7,031 nucleotides of DNA from positions 1 through 7,031 of the forward strand of contig QFNA01000125.1 of the NCBI GenBank assembly GCA_003248395.1, given 5' to 3'. Position 1 is the stretch's first letter. Every line of letters starts with the position of its first letter. Positions 6,246 to 7,031 of this stretch are shown one piece after another. The position numbers were made by a program, and so were the translations under genes. The notes beneath the pieces were generated by a model that saw only the letters and a program-made list of their open reading frames with translations, had not been told where the DNA came from and searched no databases. The DNA is from Citromicrobium sp. (GTDB lineage: Bacteria; Pseudomonadota; Alphaproteobacteria; Sphingomonadales; Sphingomonadaceae).

Positions 6246-6250
6246 GGAGG
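6245..6250 (+). promoter_or_regulatory. Strong Shine-Dalgarno of the twin-TM gene
   Basis: AGGAGG, preceded by another A, overlaps the gluQ TAA stop by its first base and lies 4 bases before ATG 6255. It is the best ribosome-binding site in the window and fixes the start of the small gene. Confidence 0.75.
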
Positions 6251-6254
6251 GCGC

Positions 6255-6494
6255 ATGAATACAGTCCTGCTGATTTTCCTGCTGCTGGCCATGGTGATGG
6301 TCGTCATCTCGCTCGTTCGTGGCATCGTCGCTTTCCTCCGCAGCACGCGGATCGATCTCGAAAGCGGCGAGCAGCAGGACGCGACGGACATGCAGCTGAA
6401 GCAGAACCGCGCAATGATGTCGCGGATCAAATGGCAGGCGATTGCGATCATCGTCATTGCCATCATGCTTGCAGTCGCGGGTGGCGGCAACTGA
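6255..6494 (+). CDS. Twin transmembrane helix small protein (HIG1-like)
   Basis: This 79-residue membrane protein has two hydrophobic helices, at about 3-28 and 60-76, joined by a polar loop (about 29-58) that is acidic and glutamine-rich. The stretch 'QLKQNRAMMSRIKWQAIAI' leading into helix 2 resembles the HIG1 (hypoxia-induced gene 1) motif, in which Asn, Met, Arg and Gln are the recurrent positions. Mitochondrial relatives assist cytochrome oxidase assembly or stability; in bacteria the role is largely unproven, so a respiratory function here is only a suggestion. The gene starts 9 bases after gluQ behind a strong Shine-Dalgarno and ends 13 bases before the adenosyltransferase gene, so all three are probably co-transcribed. 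Confidence 0.8.
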   Translation: MNTVLLIFLLLAMVMVVISLVRGIVAFLRSTRIDLESGEQQDATDMQLKQNRAMMSRIKWQAIAIIVIAIMLAVAGGGN

Positions 6495-6507
6495 CGGGCC
6501 TGCTGCC

Positions 6508-7031
6508 ATGGTGAAGCTCAACAAGATCTACACTCGCACCGGCGACCGTGGCACGACCGGCCTCGTCGATGGCTCGCGCCTTGCGAAACACCATGCGCGC
6601 ATGGAGGCCATCGGTGCGGTGGACGAGGCGAACAGTGCGGTGGGTTTCGCAGCCGTCGCGCTGGCGGACGGTGAATACGCCGCGGCCATCTATCGCATCC
6701 AGAACGACCTGTTCGACCTCGGCGCCGATCTTGCCACGCCGGCCGGGGATGGCGACGATTTCTCTCCGTCGGACATGGTCCTGCGCATGGTGGCGGGTCA
6801 GGTGTCGTGGCTCGAAAACCGGATCGATGCGGCGAACGCGCGCCTTGAACCGCTTGCCAGCTTCGTGCTTCCCGGCGGGACCGAGGCGGCGTCGCGCCTG
6901 CACATGGCGCGTGCGGCGGTCCGCAGGGCCGAACGGGCGATGACCGCCATGGCCGAGGTGGACGCGACCAATCCGCAGGCGCTGGCCTATATCAATCGGC
7001 TGTCGGATTATCTGTTCGTGCTCGCGCGCGT
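6508..7031 (+). CDS. Cob(I)yrinic acid a,c-diamide adenosyltransferase, PduO type (3' end outside window)
   Basis: This enzyme transfers the adenosyl group of ATP to cob(I)alamin or a cobyrinic acid precursor, making coenzyme B12 forms. Of an expected 185-195 residues, 174 are visible. The N-terminal ATP-binding motif 'YTRTGDRGTTGLVDG' is at 8-22, 'GAVDEANSAVG' at 36-46, the helix motif 'RAAVRRAERAM' at 135-145 and 'INRLSDYLFVLAR' at 162-174. Together these identify the PduO (not CobA/BtuR) fold. Only the short C-terminal tail is missing. The ATG follows the small membrane gene by 13 bases with a weak Shine-Dalgarno. In relatives I recall electron-transfer flavoprotein genes often following, which could supply reducing power, but that lies beyond the window. 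Because PduO and CobO naming varies, no symbol is given. Confidence 0.92.
   Translation, partial: MVKLNKIYTRTGDRGTTGLVDGSRLAKHHARMEAIGAVDEANSAVGFAAVALADGEYAAAIYRIQNDLFDLGADLATPAGDGDDFSPSDMVLRMVAGQVSWLENRIDAANARLEPLASFVLPGGTEAASRLHMARAAVRRAERAMTAMAEVDATNPQALAYINRLSDYLFVLAR

Noticed and set aside
5382..6524. A 380-codon open frame on the minus strand opposite gluQ and the small membrane gene.
   Set aside because: It covers two recognised plus-strand genes plus spacer and its translation resembles no family; it is a high-GC shadow.

Overview
The window is high-GC, densely packed bacterial chromosome. Protein families, gene order and GC-rich codon use suggest an alphaproteobacterium, most likely Sphingomonadales (Erythrobacter/Altererythrobacter-like). 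That placement is inferred from recognised families, not from a marker gene. No rRNA, tRNA, CRISPR array, insertion sequence or phage gene is visible, and no stretch over 300 bases lacks a gene.

Layout, left to right. Positions 1-1015 hold the 3' part of a family-5 ABC transporter substrate-binding protein, followed 5 bases later by a small DUF4112 protein (1021-1491). A tryptophan-to-anthranilate (kynurenine) operon follows: kynA (1528-2319), kynB (2377-2880, damaged at its 5' end) and kynU (2873-4198). Then comes a noticeably AT-richer gene for a single-pass protein with a TonB-C-like domain (4227-4679). It converges on an HNH endonuclease gene on the minus strand (4689-5297). A 96-base divergent spacer separates that from gluQ (5394-6245), which leads a plus-strand cluster with a 79-residue twin-TM (HIG1-like) protein (6255-6494) and a PduO-type cob(I)alamin adenosyltransferase cut by the window end (6508-7031).

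How the genes work together. KynA opens the indole ring of tryptophan to N-formylkynurenine, KynB removes the formyl group, and KynU splits kynurenine to anthranilate and alanine. The three genes overlap or nearly touch, as expected for coupled translation. The operon carries two anomalies. kynB has lost roughly 24 N-terminal codons and its natural start is out of frame, although every expected metal ligand remains. kynU carries an in-frame 99-base imperfect palindrome of the dispersed-repeat type, adding about 33 low-complexity residues within its C-terminal domain. In addition, a perfect 9-bp hairpin encloses the kynA ribosome-binding region and pairs with part of the start codon. I see no clearly new multi-gene system. 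The kyn operon is the part that deserves a second look.
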